From DASYAE01 sp036501535 (lineage in GTDB: Bacteria; Actinomycetota; Actinomycetes; Streptomycetales; Catenulisporaceae), in contig DASYAE010000205.1 in NCBI GenBank assembly GCA_036501535.1, positions 1 through 64,000 on the forward strand: a stretch of DNA of 64,000 bases, written 5' to 3'. A program made the position numbers and the translations under genes. This document shows positions 39,139 through 47,232 of this stretch, piece by piece (position 1 is the first letter of the stretch; every line of letters begins with the position of its first letter). The notes under the pieces were generated by a model that was not told where the DNA came from, did no database searches, and was given only the letters and a program-made list of their open reading frames with translations.

Positions 39139-40433
39139 GCCAGGAAGACGTCCGCGAGGGCGCCGGCCCGCGCCGGGTCCAGCCGGGCCGTGGTGACCCG
39201 CAGGCCGGGGCCGCAGCGCAGCCGGAACCAGGCGCCGGGGGCGGCGGCGAACCCGGCCGACAGCAGGGCGCTGAGCGCCGCGCTCTCGTCCGGGACCGGG
39301 ACCCACACGTTCAGGCCGCTGCGTCCGTGCGCCTCCAGCCCGCGCTGCGCCATGGCGTCCAGCAGGGCATCGCGCCGCGTGTCATAGGTCTGCGCCGCGC
39401 GCCGCACCAGTGACTGCGTCCCGCGATCGGCCAGGGCGGTCGCCCACGCCTCCTGGATGATCCGGCTGACGTGGCGGGCCGTGTGCCTGAGGCGGCCGGC
39501 GACCAGGTCGTGCGTGGCCGCGTCGCTGGAGAGCAGCGCGATCCGCAGATCGGGGCCGTAGGCCTTGGAGGCACTGCGCACGTAGGCCCAGCGCGAGGTC
39601 GCGGCGGCGAGGTGCCGCGGCGGCCCGGCGGCCAGTTCCGAGCCGTGGTCGTCGTCGACGGTCAGCACGTCGGGATGGCCGGCCAGCACCGCGCGCAGCG
39701 CGTCCGCCCGCGCCGCGGTCGTGGCCGAGCCGTAAGGGTTCTGCGCCCGCGTCGTGGTGATGAAGGCCTTGGCGCCCGCGGCGAGGGCGGCGGCCAGCGC
39801 GGCCGGGTCGGGGCCGTCATCGTCGACGGCGACCGGCAGCGGGATGAGCCGGTCGGCGGCGAGCAGGTCGAGCAGGTGCGCCCAGCCGGGGTCCTCCACG
39901 GCCACCCGGTCGCCGGCCCGCAGCCGGACCGTCAGAACCCGGTCGATCCCGTCCAGAGCGCCGAACGTGCACTGGACGTGGTCCGCGGGCACGCCGTCCG
40001 CGGCGAGGAACGGCCTGGCCTCCGCCAGCAGCGCCGGTCCGATGGTCTCCTCCGTGTACTGCGACGGAAGGATCGGGCGCGGCGGCTCCAGGCGCGGCAG
40101 CAGCTCGGGATCGGGATTGCCCGAGGACAGGTCCGCCGTGCCCGGCGGCAGGGTAAGGACCCGGCTGGCCGGGCTGGTGGCCGGCCGCTCGCGGACCCGC
40201 GTGCCGAGCCGTCCGCGGGTCTCCACGGTGCCCCGGTCGCGCAGCACGCGATAAGCCGCGGCCGCGGTGTTGGGGTTGATGCCGAGCTGTTCGGCCAGCT
40301 CCCGCACCGGCGGCAGCTCGGCGCCCGGATCGAGCCGGCTCTCCGAGACCGCCGACTCGATCCGGGTCGCGATCTCCCTTGCGTGCGTCCCGGCGACCCC
40401 GTACCGTCGAACCCAGGAACTTTGTTCTGACAC
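39111..40433 (-). CDS. MocR-type regulator: GntR helix-turn-helix fused to aminotransferase fold
   Basis: A 440-residue regulator of the PdxR/MocR family. The N-terminal winged helix-turn-helix has ELPPVRELAEQLGINPNTAA and VLRDRGTVETRGRLGTRV; the rest is a fold-type I PLP domain with VEDPGWAHLLDLLA, TTRAQNPYGSATTAARAD, DDDHGSELA and the PLP lysine in VRSASKAYGPDLRIALLSSD. GTG at 40433 is used. The gene is divergent, by 28 bp, from a pyridoxamine-phosphate-oxidase-fold gene, matching the common PdxR pattern where B6 metabolism is controlled, but the enzyme next door may use FMN and another substrate. Ends in a 28-bp overlap with plsC. Confidence 0.9.
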   Translation of the reverse strand: MSEQSSWVRRYGVAGTHAREIATRIESAVSESRLDPGAELPPVRELAEQLGINPNTAAAAYRVLRDRGTVETRGRLGTRVRERPATSPASRVLTLPPGTADLSSGNPDPELLPRLEPPRPILPSQYTEETIGPALLAEARPFLAADGVPADHVQCTFGALDGIDRVLTVRLRAGDRVAVEDPGWAHLLDLLAADRLIPLPVAVDDDGPDPAALAAALAAGAKAFITTTRAQNPYGSATTAARADALRAVLAGHPDVLTVDDDHGSELAAGPPRHLAAATSRWAYVRSASKAYGPDLRIALLSSDAATHDLVAGRLRHTARHVSRIIQEAWATALADRGTQSLVRRAAQTYDTRRDALLDAMAQRGLEAHGRSGLNVWVPVPDESAALSALLSAGFAAAPGAWFRLRCGPGLRVTTARLDPARAGALADVFLAYASTARSL

Positions 40434-40460
40434 AATCTCGATTATGTACTAGGACAAACT
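40419..40460. promoter_or_regulatory. Inverted repeat at the MocR/split-barrel divergent start
   Basis: ACTTTGTTCT (40419-40428) and AGGACAAACT (40451-40460) match as an inverted repeat in 8 of 10 positions, with centres 32 bp apart. It spans the whole 28-bp intergenic gap and the first codons of the MocR gene. A candidate operator. Confidence 0.4.
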
Positions 40461-40461
40461 C

Positions 40462-41142
40462 ATGACGCAAGCCGATGCGCTCCCGGTCGAAGAACACGCC
40501 GGCGAATACCCCCGCACCCCGCGCTCCACGCCGACCCGGTACAGCAGCCGCGCGACCTATGAGCGCGCGGCCGTGCACGCGGTGATCGACGAGGCGATCG
40601 TGTGCCACGTCGGCTTCGTCCGCGACGGCGCGCCCGTCGTGCTGCCGACCGTGCACGCCAGGATCGGCGACACGCTCTACATCCACGGCTCCTCCGGCGG
40701 CCGCTTCTCGCTGCTGGACGGCGAGCCGGTCGGGATCACCATCACGCTGATCGACGGGATCGTCCTCGCCCGCTCCTGGGCGCACCACTCTGCGCCCTAC
40801 CGCTCGGTGGTGATACACGGCCGGGCGCGCGTGGTCCAGGACCCGGACGAGCGGCTGTCCGCGATGGCCTCGCTGATCAACCACATCGCGCCGGGACGCA
40901 CGACCGAGTCGCGCCCGCCCACCAGGAAGGAGCTCGCGCAGGTGGCGATCGTGGCAGTCAAGCTGACCGAGCTCTCCCTTAAGGTGCGCGGCACTAGCGT
41001 CGGCGACGAGCCGGAAGACCTCGACCTGCCCTACTGGGCCGGCGTGATACCGATGCGCCTGGCGGCCAGTGCCCCGGTCGCCTCCGACGATCTGAAGCCC
41101 GGCATCGCGGCACCGGAATACGCGGTCGACTACCAGCGCTGA
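40462..41142 (+). CDS. FMN-binding split-barrel protein (pyridoxamine 5'-phosphate oxidase family)
   Basis: A 226-residue flavin-binding protein. It opens with a polar arm (TPRSTPTRYSSRATYERA), then the split barrel: CHVGFVRDGAPVVLPTVHAR, LYIHGSSGGRFSLLDGEPVG, HHSAPYRSVVIHGRARVVQ, and later KVRGTSVGDEPEDLDLPYWAGVIP. The family includes PNPOx, nitroreductase-like and heme-handling enzymes. Position opposite a MocR regulator supports a B6-linked or redox role. ATG at 40462 is used, with AGGA eight bases earlier. Confidence 0.87.
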   Translation: MTQADALPVEEHAGEYPRTPRSTPTRYSSRATYERAAVHAVIDEAIVCHVGFVRDGAPVVLPTVHARIGDTLYIHGSSGGRFSLLDGEPVGITITLIDGIVLARSWAHHSAPYRSVVIHGRARVVQDPDERLSAMASLINHIAPGRTTESRPPTRKELAQVAIVAVKLTELSLKVRGTSVGDEPEDLDLPYWAGVIPMRLAASAPVASDDLKPGIAAPEYAVDYQR

Positions 41143-41185
41143 AGCCGTCGCCATCGCTGGATCAGTCGACGCCGAGGAGGCCCCC

Positions 41186-41599
41186 GTGGGTGACATCGAG
41201 AAGGCACGCAAGTTCGTCGCCGGCAACCACCGCGGCGTGCTGGTCACCCACCGCCGGGACGGCAACGTCCAGTCCTCGCCGGTGAGCGCCGGCATCGATG
41301 CGCAGGGCCGGGTGATGATCAGCGTCACCGAGGACCGGGCCAAGACCCGCAACGCCCGCCGCGACCCGCGGGTCACCCTGTGCGTGTTCAACGACAAGTT
41401 CTACGGGCCCTGGGTCCAGGTCGAGGGCACCGCGCAGTTCGCCGACGGCCCGGACCGCGTCGACGCCCTGGTCGAGTACTACCGGGCGCTCAGCGGCGAG
41501 CACCCCGACTGGGACGAGTACCGCGCCGCGATGGTCCGCGACCGCCGGGTGCTGCTGCGCTTCGAGATCGAGCGCGCGGCCGGCCCCGCCGCGGAGTAG
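41186..41599 (+). CDS. PPOX-class F420-dependent or FMN-dependent split-barrel enzyme
   Basis: A 137-residue split-barrel reductase or oxidase of the family often using coenzyme F420 in actinobacteria. It has GVLVTHRRDGNVQSSPVSAG, RVMISVTEDRAKTRNARRDPRVTLCVF and a C-terminal YYRALSGEHPDWDEYRAAM. The GTG at 41186 has GAGGAGG about seven bases upstream. It follows the previous split-barrel gene by 43 bp and faces fabH. Confidence 0.85.
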   Translation: MGDIEKARKFVAGNHRGVLVTHRRDGNVQSSPVSAGIDAQGRVMISVTEDRAKTRNARRDPRVTLCVFNDKFYGPWVQVEGTAQFADGPDRVDALVEYYRALSGEHPDWDEYRAAMVRDRRVLLRFEIERAAGPAAE

Positions 41600-41606
41600 C
41601 GCGCTC

Positions 41607-42593
41607 TCACGGACAGCGCACCACCTGTCCCGCATACGACAGGTTGCCCCCGAAGCCGAACAGCAGCACCGGCGCGCCGGAGGGGATCTCGCCGCGCTGC
41701 ACCATCTTCGAGAACGCCAGCGGGATGCTCGCGGCCGAGGTGTTTCCCGACTCCACGATGTCCTTGGCCACCACCGCGTTGACCGCGCCGAGCGAGCGGG
41801 CCAGCGGCTCGATGATGCGCAGGTTCGCCTGGTGGAAGATCACTGCGGCCAGCTCCTCCGGCCGCACGCCGCCGCGCTCGCAGACCCGCCGGGTGATCTC
41901 CGGCAGCTTGGTGGTGGCCCAGCGGTAGACGCTCTGCCCCTCCTGCGCGAACGCGCCCAACGGTCGGTTCGCAGTGGGCTCGATGCGCACCGCGTTCGAC
42001 ATGGACGGCACCGATCCCCAGAGCACCGGCCCGATCCCGGCGTCCGCGCCCCGGCTCGGTGTGACCACGGCCGCGCCCGCGCCGTCCGCGGTCAGCACGC
42101 AGGTCGAGCGGTCCGACCAGTCGGTGAACTCGGTCAGCTTCTCCGCCCCGATCACCAGTGCGTTGCGGGCGGATCCGGCCCGGATGGTGTGGTCGGCGAC
42201 CGCGAGCGCGTGGCTGAACCCGGCGCAGGCGACGTTCAGGTCCAGCAGGGCCGGGCCGTCCGAGCCGGCCGGCCCCTCCAGGCCGAGCTTCGCCGCGACC
42301 CGGGCCGACATGTTCGGCGAGCGGCTGACCGCGGTGCAGGTCGCCAGCACGATCAGGTCGATCTCGGCCGGGTCGAGACCGCTGTTCGCCAGCGCGTTGC
42401 GCGCGGCCTCCACGGCCATCGAGTCGACCGTCTCGTCCGGCCCGGCGAACCGCCGCTCCTCGATCCCGACCCGGCTGCGGATCCACGCGTCGCTGGTGTC
42501 GACGATCTCCTCGAGGTCCTTGTTGGTCACCACGCGCTCGGGCTGGTAGTGGCCGAGGGCGACGATCGAGGTTCCGGGGGCGGTGTCGGACAT
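41607..42593 (-). CDS. fabH: Beta-ketoacyl-ACP synthase III
   Basis: A 328-residue thiolase-fold enzyme that condenses a short acyl-CoA with malonyl-ACP to start fatty-acid or polyketide chains. The triad is Cys123 (NVACAGFSHAL), His254 (IFHQAN) and Asn284 (ESGNTSAAS); the last GFGGNLSYAGQVVRCP is typical. ATG at 42593 is chosen. No acyl carrier protein or other FAS gene is adjacent, so it may be a dedicated starter enzyme rather than the housekeeping one. A LacI-type operator lies about 195 bp upstream. Confidence 0.9.
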   Translation of the reverse strand: MSDTAPGTSIVALGHYQPERVVTNKDLEEIVDTSDAWIRSRVGIEERRFAGPDETVDSMAVEAARNALANSGLDPAEIDLIVLATCTAVSRSPNMSARVAAKLGLEGPAGSDGPALLDLNVACAGFSHALAVADHTIRAGSARNALVIGAEKLTEFTDWSDRSTCVLTADGAGAAVVTPSRGADAGIGPVLWGSVPSMSNAVRIEPTANRPLGAFAQEGQSVYRWATTKLPEITRRVCERGGVRPEELAAVIFHQANLRIIEPLARSLGAVNAVVAKDIVESGNTSAASIPLAFSKMVQRGEIPSGAPVLLFGFGGNLSYAGQVVRCP

Positions 42594-42990
42594 GCGGGCG
42601 GCTCCAGTCGTGCCGGGGCGGAGGGCTCTCGGTTTTCTCGCCTCCGCCGAATTCTGCCCGCGCCCGGACCCCTGCCGCAGCCGGTCCCGGCGCCAAGATC
42701 GCGGCCCGGTTCTTGTCGCCGGGCCACTTTCCGGCTCACGCGCAAGCCGCGGCGGGATACCGCCCTGATCGTCTGGTTTCTGTGGTATGACAACGTTGTC
42801 AGAGGCATCCTGGTGTGCCGTGCCCCCGGAACGACGGTCGAAAAATCGTGATGAAGAACGGACCCGCAGGCGGCGGCCGTGCCCGCGCCCGCCAAGGCGC
42901 CGAGCCCCGCCGCCGGCGGCTCGCGCCGCGGCGCGCATCCCGCGTCCGCTTACCGCTCGCAGCTCCACCGCCTCCCGACGGGAGCCCCCG
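42594..42990. other. Divergent intergenic region, 397 bp
   Basis: Between fabH and the LacI gene. Holds the LacI-type operator at 42788-42801 and AT-rich sequence near 42770-42850. The LacI frame is open further upstream but composition before 42991 is Arg/Pro-rich without a ribosome site. No gene. Confidence 0.6.
42788..42801. promoter_or_regulatory. LacI-family operator
   Basis: TGACAACGTTGTCA is a perfect 14-bp palindrome of the form used by actinobacterial LacI/GalR regulators. It lies about 190 bp before both the LacI start and the fabH start, so it can serve either or both promoters. Confidence 0.65.
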
Positions 42991-43995
42991 ATGACGTCCG
43001 AGCCAGGCCAGGGCCGGCCGACGCTGCGCCAGGTCGCCGAGCTGTCCGGGGTCAGCCTGAAGACCGCCTCGCGCGTGTTCAGCGGCGGCCAGTACGTCGC
43101 CGCCGACACCGCCGCGCGCGTCCTGTCCGCGGCCGAGCGGCTGGGCTTCCGGCCCAACGCGATCGCCCGCGAGCTGCGCGCCGGCGCCCGGTCCTCGCTG
43201 GTCGGCCTGATCATCGGCGACCTGGCGAACCCGTTCTACTCGCGCATCGCCCGCGGCGCCGAACGCCGCCTGCGCGCCGCGGGCCTGCGCCTGATCAGCG
43301 CCAGCACCGACGAGGACCCGGCCCTGGAACAAGCCCTGGTCTCCGACATGCTCGAACGCCGCGTCAGCGCCCTGCTGATCGTGACCTGCGACACCGACCA
43401 CGGCTACCTCGAGGCCGAGCGCGAGATGGGCACGCCGCTGGCCTTCCTGGACCGCGGTCCGCAGGACATCGACGCGGACACAGTCGTCCTGGACAACCAC
43501 GGCGGCGTGACCGACGCGGTGAGACACCTGATCGGGCACGGACACCGCCGGATCGGCCTGGTCGGCGACCTGAGCCGGCTGCCGACGCACCGCGAGCGGG
43601 TCGCCGCCTTCGAAGAGGCGGTCACCGAGGCAGGTATCGCCGACTGGCGCGCATACGTGCGCGACGGCTCGCACGAGGCCGAAAGCGCTCAGGACGCAGT
43701 ACGCGACCTGCTCTCCCTCCCGCAGCCACCCACCGCCCTGCTGACCACCAACAACCGCATCACCATCGGCGCACTGCGCGAGCTGCGCGGCCACACCACC
43801 CCGCCCGCCCTCGTGGGCTTCGACGACTTCGACCTGGCCGACCTGCTCGGCGTCACCGTCATCGCGCACGACCCCGAGCGGATGGGCGAACTCGGCGCCG
43901 ACCTGGTACTCGGCCGCCTCAACGGCCAACGCGGCCCCGCCCGCAGAGTCCTCATACCCACCCACCTCCTACCCCGCGGCTCCGGCGAGCGCTAG
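42991..43995 (+). CDS. LacI-family transcriptional regulator
   Basis: A 334-residue repressor. Helix-turn-helix TLRQVAELSGVSLKTASRVF and hinge FRPNAIARELRAGARSSLVG are followed by the periplasmic-binding-like domain with IGDLANPFYSRIARGAERR, DRGPQDIDADTVVLDNHGG and GFDDFDLADLLGVTVIAHD. ATG at 42991 has CGGGAGC in front; the open frame to 42787 is rejected. Effector unknown. The nearby palindrome is its probable site; target candidates are itself, fabH and the GH15 gene that it faces. Confidence 0.9.
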   Translation: MTSEPGQGRPTLRQVAELSGVSLKTASRVFSGGQYVAADTAARVLSAAERLGFRPNAIARELRAGARSSLVGLIIGDLANPFYSRIARGAERRLRAAGLRLISASTDEDPALEQALVSDMLERRVSALLIVTCDTDHGYLEAEREMGTPLAFLDRGPQDIDADTVVLDNHGGVTDAVRHLIGHGHRRIGLVGDLSRLPTHRERVAAFEEAVTEAGIADWRAYVRDGSHEAESAQDAVRDLLSLPQPPTALLTTNNRITIGALRELRGHTTPPALVGFDDFDLADLLGVTVIAHDPERMGELGADLVLGRLNGQRGPARRVLIPTHLLPRGSGER

Positions 43996-44006
43996 CTATC
44001 AACCCC

Positions 44007-45902
44007 CTACCAAGCTCTCCCATGCGGCCGCGCATTTCGCTGCCCATTGCGAGCGATCTCCCCGCCGAGCGTCGTGGCCGCGAATATCAAGGCCAAATGG
44101 GTGAACGCCTGCGGGAAGTTCCCCAGCTGCTCCCCGGTCGGCCCAATCTCCTCGCCGAACAGCCCGACGTGGTTCGCATACGTCAGCATCTTGTCGAACG
44201 CGTAACGCGCCTTGTCCAACTGCCCCGCACGGGCCAATGCATCGACATACAGGAAACTACACAGATTGAACGTACCTTCATTCCCCCGCAGCCCGTCCGG
44301 TGCCGCGGACGGGTCGTACCGGTGCACCAACGAGTCAGTCACCAACTCCTGCTCGATCGCGTCGAGCGTCGACAACCACGCCGGATCCCTCGGCGAGACG
44401 AAGCCGACTATCGGCATCATCAGCAAAGACGCGTCCAGCACCTCGCTGTCGTAGTGCTGCACGAACGCCTCGCGCCGCTTCGACCAGCCGCGCTCCATCA
44501 CCTGCGCCAGGATCGCGTCCCGCGCCCCGGTCCACCCCTGCAGATCGGCCGGCCGCGCATACTCGTGCGCCAGCCGCACCCCCCGGTCCAGCGCCACCCA
44601 GCACATCAGCCGGCTGAACGTGAAGTCCTGCCGGCCGCCCCGGGTCTCCCATATTCCCTCGTCCGGCCGATCCCAGCTCCGCGCCAGCCAGTCCATCAGC
44701 TGCGCAATGGTCTGCCACCCCTGGTACCCGGACACATCAGCGATCTCACTCGACTGGCTCAACGCCCAGATCGCCTCGCCGTAAATGTCCAGTTGCAGCT
44801 GGCCGGCCGCCGCATTCCCGATCCGCACCGGCCCGGATTTCTCGTACCCCTCCAGATGAGGCAGGTTCTGCTCGATCAGCTGCGGATCCCCGTCCACCCG
44901 GTACATGATCTGCAACGGCTCATCCATGTCCACAGCCCCGCTGTGGTACGCCTTGGTCTGCTCCAGCCGGTCCGAAAGCCACCGCCGGAACGCGTCCGCC
45001 TCCTCGACGAACCCGAGCTCGGACATGGCTCTCGCCGTCAGCGCGCCGTCCCGCACCCACGTGTACCGGTAGTCCCAGTTCCGCTCGCCCCCGATCTGCT
45101 CCGGCAACCCGAACGTGGCCGACGCGATCGGCGCCCCCGTAGGCGCGTACGTAAGCATCTTCAACGTGATCGCCGACCGGTTCACCATCGACAGCCAGCG
45201 CCCGTTGAAGCTCGACCCGTGCAGCCACCCGTGCCAGAAATCCGTGGCCTTTTCGATCTCCCGCTGCAGGTCGTCCGTCATCGGCCGCGGCGCGCTGATC
45301 CCCGGCCCCTGTCCCGTGGTCACCACCAGCGCCGCGACCTCGCCGGCCTGCAGCACCACCTCGCCGACCGCGTCCTCGCCGTCCCGCTCGAACGGAAACG
45401 TCGTCTGCAAAAGTAAACTCAGATCCGGACTGCGGAACACAGCCGACTGCGGATCCTGCACATACATCCGGTGCTTGGCCCGCCCGTAGTCGAACCGTGG
45501 CCGGCACTCCAGGGTGAACTTCATGCACCCCCGCACCACCCGCAGCACCCGCACGATCCGATGCCGATCCGTCGCATGCTGCGGCCGGTCGATCGGCATG
45601 AAATCGACGACCTCGCCCACCCCGTCCGCCGACAGGAACCGAGTAGTCAAAATCCCCGTATCCGGCAGATACAACTGCCGAGCCCTCGTCCTTCTCGCCG
45701 CATCCCCCGGCCCCGACCCCGCCCCCTCCGCGGACAGCCGCAAATACCCCCCACGCTCATGATCGAGCAACGCCGCAAAAACCGACGGCGAGTCGAACCG
45801 CGGCGCACAGAAAAAGTTGAGCACCCCCTCCGCGGACACCAGCGCACAAGTCTGCAGATCACCGATCATCCCGTGCTCGGCAATCGGAGGATAACGCCGC
45901 AT
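44007..45902 (-). CDS. Glycoside hydrolase family 15 protein (glucoamylase or trehalase type)
   Basis: A 631-residue cytosolic glycosidase. N-terminal beta domain from IGDLQTCALVSAEGVLNFFC, then an (alpha/alpha)6 barrel with NWDYRYTWVRDGALTARAMS (catalytic acid region), RGGRQDFTFSRLMCWVALDR and a C-terminal NEGTFNLCSFLYVDALARAG (catalytic base region). Actinobacterial relatives include trehalases and glucodextran-like enzymes; the substrate is not fixed. ATG at 45902 is the family start. A TTA leucine codon is at residue 163. It faces the LacI gene with an 11-bp gap. Confidence 0.9.
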   Translation of the reverse strand: MRRYPPIAEHGMIGDLQTCALVSAEGVLNFFCAPRFDSPSVFAALLDHERGGYLRLSAEGAGSGPGDAARRTRARQLYLPDTGILTTRFLSADGVGEVVDFMPIDRPQHATDRHRIVRVLRVVRGCMKFTLECRPRFDYGRAKHRMYVQDPQSAVFRSPDLSLLLQTTFPFERDGEDAVGEVVLQAGEVAALVVTTGQGPGISAPRPMTDDLQREIEKATDFWHGWLHGSSFNGRWLSMVNRSAITLKMLTYAPTGAPIASATFGLPEQIGGERNWDYRYTWVRDGALTARAMSELGFVEEADAFRRWLSDRLEQTKAYHSGAVDMDEPLQIMYRVDGDPQLIEQNLPHLEGYEKSGPVRIGNAAAGQLQLDIYGEAIWALSQSSEIADVSGYQGWQTIAQLMDWLARSWDRPDEGIWETRGGRQDFTFSRLMCWVALDRGVRLAHEYARPADLQGWTGARDAILAQVMERGWSKRREAFVQHYDSEVLDASLLMMPIVGFVSPRDPAWLSTLDAIEQELVTDSLVHRYDPSAAPDGLRGNEGTFNLCSFLYVDALARAGQLDKARYAFDKMLTYANHVGLFGEEIGPTGEQLGNFPQAFTHLALIFAATTLGGEIARNGQRNARPHGRAW

Positions 45903-46034
45903 CTGCCATCACCCCTCTCCCTATCCACACCCCGGCCCACCCTACGCCCCACCACCACAGCTGATCATCCGTCACTCCCACAAACCCCCACCGGCCAGCG
46001 CAATCCCCCCACGCTGGGACCGCCGCCGGGGGGT

Positions 46035-46118
46035 CCAGGGGGGCGAAGCCCCCTTGGCGTGGGGGTCGAAGGGGGCCGGGCCCCCTTCAGCAAACGCCGA
46101 CTCCGCGCCTTGCGCGGA
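46035..46118. repeat. Cluster of three hairpins
   Basis: Hairpin 1: CCAGGGGGGC and GCCCCCTTGG (46035-46057), one mismatch in ten, loop GAA. Hairpin 2: GAAGGGGGCC and GGCCCCCTTC (46068-46088), perfect, one-base centre. Hairpin 3: TCCGCGC-CTT-GCGCGGA (46102-46118), perfect. The first may terminate the leftward HAD gene; three in a row are more than a terminator needs. Confidence 0.75.
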
Positions 46119-46161
46119 GCGAGCGCCAGCGAGCGGAGCGCAAGCCGCGGAAAAGGAAGAG

Positions 46162-46252
46162 GGCGGCCTCACGCCACGGGGGGAGCGCGAGGCCGCCAGG
46201 ACGCGGATGATCAGTCCACGTCGGGAGGTTCAGACCCACCACGGGGGGAGCG
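46162..46252. repeat. 9-bp inverted repeat and 14-bp direct repeat
   Basis: GGCGGCCTC (46162-46170) pairs with GAGGCCGCC (46189-46197). Within and after it, CCACGGGGGGAGCG occurs at 46174-46187 and again at 46239-46252, 65 bp apart. Confidence 0.7.
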
Positions 46253-46335
46253 GGCCTGCCTCAATGTTGAAAATTCTAGCGTCCTTCGGCTGAGAAGGGA
46301 AGCCGGGCCCGGAGAATCGCCGCCCGCTCCGGCGA

Positions 46336-47067
46336 TCATGCTCCGAGCAGGGACAACACGGCGCGCAGTCCGCGCTCGCCGGTCCGCGGCTCGGCGGGCA
46401 GCAGCAGGGTGCGAAGACCGCAGGCGGTGGCGCCGCCGTCGCGCACGGGGTTGTCTCCGACCATGAGGGTGCGGCGTGGGTCGGCGCCGAGTTCCGCGCA
46501 GGTCTTGAGGAACATCCGCGGGTCGGGCTTCTCGTAGCCGAGCTGGTACGAGAGCGCGTAGGCCTGGACCGTGTCGGCCGCGCCGATCGCCTCGAGGTCG
46601 CGGCGCACGTCCCAGACGATGTCGCTGACGATGCCCACCGGCACGCCGCGCGCCGCCAGTTCCCGCAGCACCGGCGCGGTGTCCTCGTAGGCGAACCAGG
46701 ACGCGCGGTCCACGATCGCGTCGTACACCAGGTCGAAGATGTCGGCGAGCTGCGGCACCTCGGCGAACCATATCCGCGAGGCCTCCCGGTGCAGGGCCAG
46801 TGAGGTGTCCCGGCCAGCCTGGGCCGCGCGCACGTGCGGCAGCTGCGCGGCGGTCTGCACGGCCCGGGCCACCGCGGGCGTGTCGAGCCCGGCCGGGTCG
46901 CGTCCGGCCGCCTGCCAGACCCGCTGCAGGAAGACGTCCAGCGGCACCATCCGGAACAGGGTGTTGGCGTAGTCGAACAGGACCGCCTCGACCGGTGGCG
47001 CCGCGCCCTCCAGGTCGTGATCGGCGACCTCGGAGGCGGTGGGGAGGCTGTAGAGATGCGTGTACAT
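46336..47067 (-). CDS. HAD-superfamily protein, subfamily IA
   Basis: A 243-residue HAD-fold protein. Motif I reads VLFDYANTLFRM, with Asp as nucleophile but Ala where phosphatases carry the second Asp (D-x-D); motif II is the Ser in GIVSDIVWDV, motif III the Lys in LGYEKPDPRMF and motif IV MVGDNPVRDG. Without the second Asp the usual phosphatase acid/base step is doubtful; dehalogenase-like members also lack it. ATG at 47067 is used. It stands after the hairpin cluster and is divergent from the rhomboid-like gene. Confidence 0.83.
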   Translation of the reverse strand: MYTHLYSLPTASEVADHDLEGAAPPVEAVLFDYANTLFRMVPLDVFLQRVWQAAGRDPAGLDTPAVARAVQTAAQLPHVRAAQAGRDTSLALHREASRIWFAEVPQLADIFDLVYDAIVDRASWFAYEDTAPVLRELAARGVPVGIVSDIVWDVRRDLEAIGAADTVQAYALSYQLGYEKPDPRMFLKTCAELGADPRRTLMVGDNPVRDGGATACGLRTLLLPAEPRTGERGLRAVLSLLGA

Positions 47068-47232
47068 GCCTCGCAGTCTGCCTCACACCGCTCGCCCCAC
47101 CAGACACACGATCGGCGCCTGCTTGACCTCGGGCCGGCGACGGCATAGGGCTTGAGACCGGACAAGTCGGACAGGCTCATCGGGACGCCGACGGACCGCA
47201 TGGCGTTCGCACGACGACTGACGGAGGACCAG

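Larger units (their letters stand above)
45903..46335. other. Intergenic region, 433 bp, hairpin-rich
   Basis: Between the GH15 start and the HAD gene stop, both leftward. It holds three successive hairpins (46035-46118), a further 9-bp inverted repeat (46162-46197) and two copies of a 14-bp motif (46174-46187 and 46239-46252). C-rich towards the GH15 gene, with no ORF that looks real. Confidence 0.7.

Noticed and set aside
37477..39306. 609-codon minus frame including the methyltransferase
   Set aside because: The part before 38292 lies antisense to plsC and has no protein-like pattern.
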